In this document: one piece after another, positions 5,754 through 9,563 of the stretch
Layout of the letters: each line of letters starts with the position of its first letter
Numbering within the stretch: the stretch's first letter is position 1
Assembly: GCA_003514765.1 (NCBI GenBank)
Contig: DOOY01000187.1
Location: 1-9,563 of the forward strand
Source of the DNA: Nitrosomonas sp.
GTDB lineage: Bacteria > Pseudomonadota > Gammaproteobacteria > Burkholderiales > Nitrosomonadaceae
Reading direction: 5' to 3'
DNA length: 9,563 nt
The notes under the pieces: generated by a model
Told to the model about the DNA's origin: nothing
The model's database searches: none
The model's input: only the letters and a program-made list of their open reading frames with translations
Translations under genes and position numbers: made by a program

Positions 5754-8700
5754 CTATGCCTGCTGTTTTGAGACATAGCGTGAGATATGGCCCAAAAGGT
5801 CATCTTCTTTATAAGGCTTGCCAAGGAATTCGTTAGCGCCAAGTTGCGTAGCCATTTGGCGGTGTTTATCCGCCGTACGTGAAGTAATTATGATGATAGG
5901 TATCTGAGCGGTATCAGGATTATTACGAATATTTTGGATGAGCTCAAAACCGTTCATTTTGGGCATCTCAAGGTCCGATAAAATGATGTCTGGTTTGATT
6001 AGCGAGATTATTTCAACGGCCTCCTGACCTTGTTTCGCGGTAAAGACCTCGTAACCCTCTTGTTCCAGTAATCGGCTGGTTACTTTACGTACCGTTAATG
6101 AATCATCGACAACCAGAATTGTCGCTTTAGGTTCATGTTTTTCGGGTGATGTGGTGATGATTTCTGAAACGGGGGTTTTTAGCATTTGCTGTACATCAGC
6201 GCGTTGTAACAGTTTAAGCGGATTCAGGATAAGTACTGGTTTGCCTTCGCCGGTTACGGTTGCGCCTTCAACTCCTGGCGCATGCATAATCTGAGGACCG
6301 GTGTTTTTGACAATAACTTCACGATTGCCTACTAATTCATCAACATGCACCGCAAGGCGCAAGTTACCGCTATGCAATAAAAGTATGTGATTATGTCTTT
6401 TTGTTTCTGGTCGTTGTTCCAATTGCCCGAGAAAAAATGATAAGTAAGTGAAGGGATAAGTTTCGTCATCAAAATGTATCTGTTGATCCTGATACGCTGA
6501 TTGAAGAGCATCAGGATTTAATTCCTGAACATGTGCAACGATCGGGGTGGGTATTGCGAAAATTTGTTTGCCCGCAGATACAAGAAAAGACTGCGCAACT
6601 GCCAGCGTTAATGGCAGTTGGATATGGAATACGGTTCCGTTGTTTTTTTCCGAGCTGACTGTAATGTGGCCACCTAATCCGGATATGTCATTTTGTACGA
6701 TATCCATACCGATACCACGACCGGCAGTATCAGTAACTTGATTATGTGTCGTCAAGCCCGGAGAAAAAATAAGCGCTGCTATCTGATCATCATCCAGATT
6801 TTCATTTTCGTTGATCAGGTTTAGCTTGATCGCTTCTTTGCGTATGCTTTCCAGGTCTAGGCCGCTGCCATCGTCACTCACTGTGATAATAATTTCGTTA
6901 CCTTCCTGATGGAGATCTATTTTAATCTGACCGGTTTCCTGCTTGCCAGACTGGATGCGCTGATCCGATTTTTCAATACCATGAGCAATCGCATTGCGCA
7001 GGATATGTTCAAGCGAAGCGCTCATTTTTTCTAAAACACTGCGGTCTATTTCGATTTCTTCACCCTGGATTGTCAGATTTACTTTTTTACCAAGATCATT
7101 GGCTGTTTTTCTGATAACACGATAGTAACGCTCTGAAATATTTCCAAATGGTACTGTGCGAATGCGTATCAGTTCCTGTTGTAATTGGTGGTTGATGGTT
7201 GCCTGCTGTGCGACGGCTTCGGTTGCGGCGCTATGAGTTGAACTCAGATTTTTTTGGACGGTCATAACGTCATCAATACTTTCCGCCATGAGCCGCGTCA
7301 GTTCCTGAAAACGCGTGAAACGATCCAGTTCGAGCGGATCAAAATATTGTTCACTGGTCTGTTGTTGAACAATATGAGATTGCATTTGTGTGTCTGCCTG
7401 AATTTCAATTTCGCGTAATTGGCCGTGCAGGCGGTCGATGCTTTCTGTCAAATCCTGAAGTGACTGTTTAAAGCTGTTCAGTTGTGTTTCAATTTTTGTG
7501 CGGATAATGCTGGCCTCGCCGGATTCATTGACTAAACGATCTATGAGTTCGGCGTTAACACGCAGCACATTGCTGGAATGAAGCGTTTCCTCTGGTTTTA
7601 CTTCAGACAAAGCTGGAAGGGCAGGGCTAGATGAATCAGTAAGCTCAGGCGAACCAGGTGACGTCGCAATGGGTGAATCAGCGATTGCAGTATCTGTTGT
7701 ATCTGAAATATCAACAATATTCACAGTATCTGCGGTTTCTGCATTCACTTCTTCTGTTTGCAATTGTTCGATTCTTTCGCATAGTTGATCGAATTCATAT
7801 TCGATCTTTTCTATGGAGGAAATCGGAACAACGGGGCTATTGAATGCTTGTTCAACCTCGCTTTCCATTGTGTGAATCAATTCCCCGAGTTGTTGAGCAC
7901 CGATCATATGCGCACTGCCTTTCAGTGTGTGCAGGAGTCTGAGCATGCTTATGTGGATTTCATCATTTTGTGGCAGGATGCGCCAGGCCCGTAATTTCGC
8001 GCTGATTTGAGGAATGGTGTCTTTTGCTTCTTCAAGAAAAACCTGGCGCAATTCAGTACTGATGTTGCCAAGCGCATCGTTCGGAATTTCCTCTTGAGCG
8101 TTTTCAGACGATGTTTCGTTTTGTTGTATGAAAGGCGGTGTTTTTTTAACTCTGTATTCGCTTAAGTTGATAGGCTCGGAAAGGTGGATAGTCTCGATTA
8201 GCTTTCGATTCTGTTTCTGGCGTTTTGTTATTTCATGCGATAAGAGCTGAACAAGCTGTAAGTCAGTTTCATCGGGGAATTCTTGTTGATGTACTTTGCA
8301 TAAAAGTTCATCAAGTTGCAGAATGCAGTTTTGTATCAGTTGTGTGTCAGATTCTGTTAGTTGTGTATTTGCTTCTTTTAATTGGGATAGCCACTCTTCC
8401 AGCTTACTGCTGAGATCGGCAATGAAATTCAGTTCCAGAGCACGTGAGGTACTGGCCAGTGTATGGGCTGATAGCGTAAGTGGTTGACTAATCTTTGCCG
8501 GATGTGTGGTCAGAAGTGTTTTCAGTTCTTGATTCAGAGTAGCCAAATGCTGCTTTGATTCGGTTACAAATATTTCAAATAAGTCGGCGGGTATGGAAAT
8601 GCTGCCAATACTAATGGCGGCTGTAGGCGGAGCAATGTCATCTTGTTGATCGGTTGGTATTGATTCAGGTAAAACACTTTGTTCTTTTTCATTATATTCG

Positions 8701-9563
8701 GTTAAATGATTGATGCGATCAAGTAACTGATCCAATTGAATTTCTGCTTTTCCTGAAGCCTTAAGACTGCTGCACCACCCGGCAAAAGCCTGATGTGCAT
8801 ATACCATAAAATCAATTAATTCACCGGATGCCTGTTTTTTTTCATTGAGCCAGTGGTTCAGTGTCTTTTCCATTAACCATGCCGCCTCACTGAGAAATTC
8901 CAGTTTAACCATGCGACCGCTACCTTTGAGCGTGTGAAATCCGCGTCGGATATTGGTTAATGATTTTAGATCTGAGTTATTTGATTGACTATTCTGGATG
9001 CATTCGGCAATTTCAGCCAGGATTTCGTCTGCTTCTTCCAGAAAAATACTCAATAATTCCGAATCAACCCCGGAGTCAATTTTGATCTTGGGTTCCGCAT
9101 AAACGTCGGTAAAGGTTTCGGTTTCGTTGGTGTCTGTTTCTTCAAAACCGGATTCGATATCTGAGGAATCGATAATGGGTGATGCAGGTTGGGTAGTTTG
9201 TCTGGCAGCGTTTTCAAAGACCGCGATCGCGGATTCTATAACTCGGTAGCTTGTCGATTGATCGTTTTTAAAAGCTTCTAAGAAAAAACTCAGACTGCTT
9301 ATCCCATCGACGAGTAGATTCTGTTCGCTCTGAAGTAAACCATAGTCTGGATCAAAAAATTTTTTTAACAGATTATGACAGAGGTTTAGCAAGTGGTCGG
9401 CACGATGCAAATCCAATATGTTGAGAACACCGGAAGTTTGCTTGAATAAGGGCGTTAGTTCAGACAACGCAGTGCGTTCAGCAGGAGTTTGAAAAAATTG
9501 TTCCAAGGTTTCTTCGATTTGTCGAAGATTGATGAGAATTTCCTGTACAGTCTGTATTTGCGA
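5754..9563 (-). CDS. pilL: PilL/ChpA-type hybrid chemotaxis histidine kinase (N-terminus outside window)
   Basis: This is a CheA-like hybrid kinase of the kind that controls type IV pilus activity. Numbering is from the TTG at 9506. That codon is probably not the start, since the frame stays open for 19 more codons to the edge. In order: an Hpt-like helical region (about 10-100) with no phosphoacceptor His seen; Hpt with HTLKGSGRM at His191; an Hpt-like module with HTLASTSRA at His348, where the KGS is lost; Hpt with HTLKGSAHM at His526; and a Ser/Thr/Asp/Pro-rich linker (583-640). Next come a dimerisation/coiled-coil region (645-790) and the HATPase: N box LRNAIAHG with Asn838, DDGSG 878-882, FSPG 914-917, GRGIGMD 929-935. 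A CheW-like domain (about 965-1100) is followed by a receiver (1128-1246) with Asp1134/Asp1135, phosphoacceptor Asp1178, Thr1208 and Lys1230. All catalytic boxes are intact. pilG-, pilH-, pilI- and pilJ-like genes would be expected upstream, beyond the right edge. The symbol could equally be chpA. Confidence 0.94.
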   Translation of the reverse strand, partial: SQIQTVQEILINLRQIEETLEQFFQTPAERTALSELTPLFKQTSGVLNILDLHRADHLLNLCHNLLKKFFDPDYGLLQSEQNLLVDGISSLSFFLEAFKNDQSTSYRVIESAIAVFENAARQTTQPASPIIDSSDIESGFEETDTNETETFTDVYAEPKIKIDSGVDSELLSIFLEEADEILAEIAECIQNSQSNNSDLKSLTNIRRGFHTLKGSGRMVKLEFLSEAAWLMEKTLNHWLNEKKQASGELIDFMVYAHQAFAGWCSSLKASGKAEIQLDQLLDRINHLTEYNEKEQSVLPESIPTDQQDDIAPPTAAISIGSISIPADLFEIFVTESKQHLATLNQELKTLLTTHPAKISQPLTLSAHTLASTSRALELNFIADLSSKLEEWLSQLKEANTQLTESDTQLIQNCILQLDELLCKVHQQEFPDETDLQLVQLLSHEITKRQKQNRKLIETIHLSEPINLSEYRVKKTPPFIQQNETSSENAQEEIPNDALGNISTELRQVFLEEAKDTIPQISAKLRAWRILPQNDEIHISMLRLLHTLKGSAHMIGAQQLGELIHTMESEVEQAFNSPVVPISSIEKIEYEFDQLCERIEQLQTEEVNAETADTVNIVDISDTTDTAIADSPIATSPGSPELTDSSSPALPALSEVKPEETLHSSNVLRVNAELIDRLVNESGEASIIRTKIETQLNSFKQSLQDLTESIDRLHGQLREIEIQADTQMQSHIVQQQTSEQYFDPLELDRFTRFQELTRLMAESIDDVMTVQKNLSSTHSAATEAVAQQATINHQLQQELIRIRTVPFGNISERYYRVIRKTANDLGKKVNLTIQGEEIEIDRSVLEKMSASLEHILRNAIAHGIEKSDQRIQSGKQETGQIKIDLHQEGNEIIITVSDDGSGLDLESIRKEAIKLNLINENENLDDDQIAALIFSPGLTTHNQVTDTAGRGIGMDIVQNDISGLGGHITVSSEKNNGTVFHIQLPLTLAVAQSFLVSAGKQIFAIPTPIVAHVQELNPDALQSAYQDQQIHFDDETYPFTYLSFFLGQLEQRPETKRHNHILLLHSGNLRLAVHVDELVGNREVIVKNTGPQIMHAPGVEGATVTGEGKPVLILNPLKLLQRADVQQMLKTPVSEIITTSPEKHEPKATILVVDDSLTVRKVTSRLLEQEGYEVFTAKQGQEAVEIISLIKPDIILSDLEMPKMNGFELIQNIRNNPDTAQIPIIIITSRTADKHRQMATQLGANEFLGKPYKEDDLLGHISRYVSKQQA
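7344..7375. repeat. Perfect 10-bp inverted repeat inside the kinase gene
   Basis: ATATTGTTCA (7344-7353) and TGAACAATAT (7366-7375) are exact reverse complements separated by 12 bases. They lie in the coding sequence for the dimerisation region, around the run of glutamines near residues 714-716. The repeat could form an mRNA hairpin, or it could be chance. There is no T-run beside it, so it is not an intrinsic terminator. Confidence 0.4.

Noticed and set aside
9221..9232. Perfect palindrome CCGCGATCGCGG, containing GCGATCGC, the core of the cyanobacterial HIP1 repeat.
   Set aside because: I noticed only this one copy, inside the coding sequence of the kinase; palindromes of this length are expected by chance, and nothing else here is cyanobacterial.
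9511..9528. Stem-loop TCTTCGA-TTTG-TCGAAGA near the right edge.
   Set aside because: It lies in open coding frame, has only 7 pairs and no T-run, and such short hairpins are common by chance.

Overview
This window looks like ordinary chromosome from a betaproteobacterium, most likely one related to Nitrosomonas or another Nitrosomonadales lineage. The basis is the style of the proteins (PilY1, the ComP/PilE-type pilin, PilL/ChpA, and a MutL that carries the endonuclease motif), the order pilY1-pilE, and a moderate GC content judged by eye and not counted. The lineage is inferred from sequence character, not from a search. I see no phage, insertion sequence, CRISPR array, tRNA, rRNA or island boundary.

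Layout from left to right. Positions 1-1872 (+) hold the C-terminal part of a PilY1-type pilus tip/assembly protein that continues off the left edge. Positions 1967-2398 (+) hold a complete type IV (minor) prepilin of the PilE/ComP type, probably the last gene of the minor-pilin operon. It converges on a minus-strand pair: rpiA (3201-3860) followed by phoU (2429-3136). rpiA is divergent from mutL (3939-5744, +) across a short AT-rich control region of 78 bases. mutL converges, with only 9 bases between stop codons, on a very large minus-strand gene (5754-9563). That gene encodes the C-terminal 1269 residues or so of a PilL/ChpA-type hybrid chemotaxis histidine kinase and runs off the right edge.

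Functional picture. Both ends of the window concern type IV pili: PilY1 and the minor pilin build or cap the pilus, while the CheA-like kinase controls pilus activity in Pseudomonas-type systems. The middle holds housekeeping genes: ribose-5-phosphate isomerase (non-oxidative pentose phosphate and Calvin cycle), the phosphate-signalling regulator PhoU without pst genes beside it, and the mismatch repair protein MutL. MutL has the DxHAxxExxxxE nuclease motif and the C-terminal zinc-site motifs, so repair probably works by MutL nicking rather than by a MutH-type, methyl-directed route.

Every base is inside a gene or in a gap under 100 bases, so there is no unexplained stretch. I found no convincing undescribed system. 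The points worth a second look are the two Ca2+-binding-like loops in PilY1, the several Hpt modules of different state in the kinase, the rpiA/mutL control region in which neither gene has a visible ribosome-binding site, and a perfect 10-bp inverted repeat inside the kinase gene.
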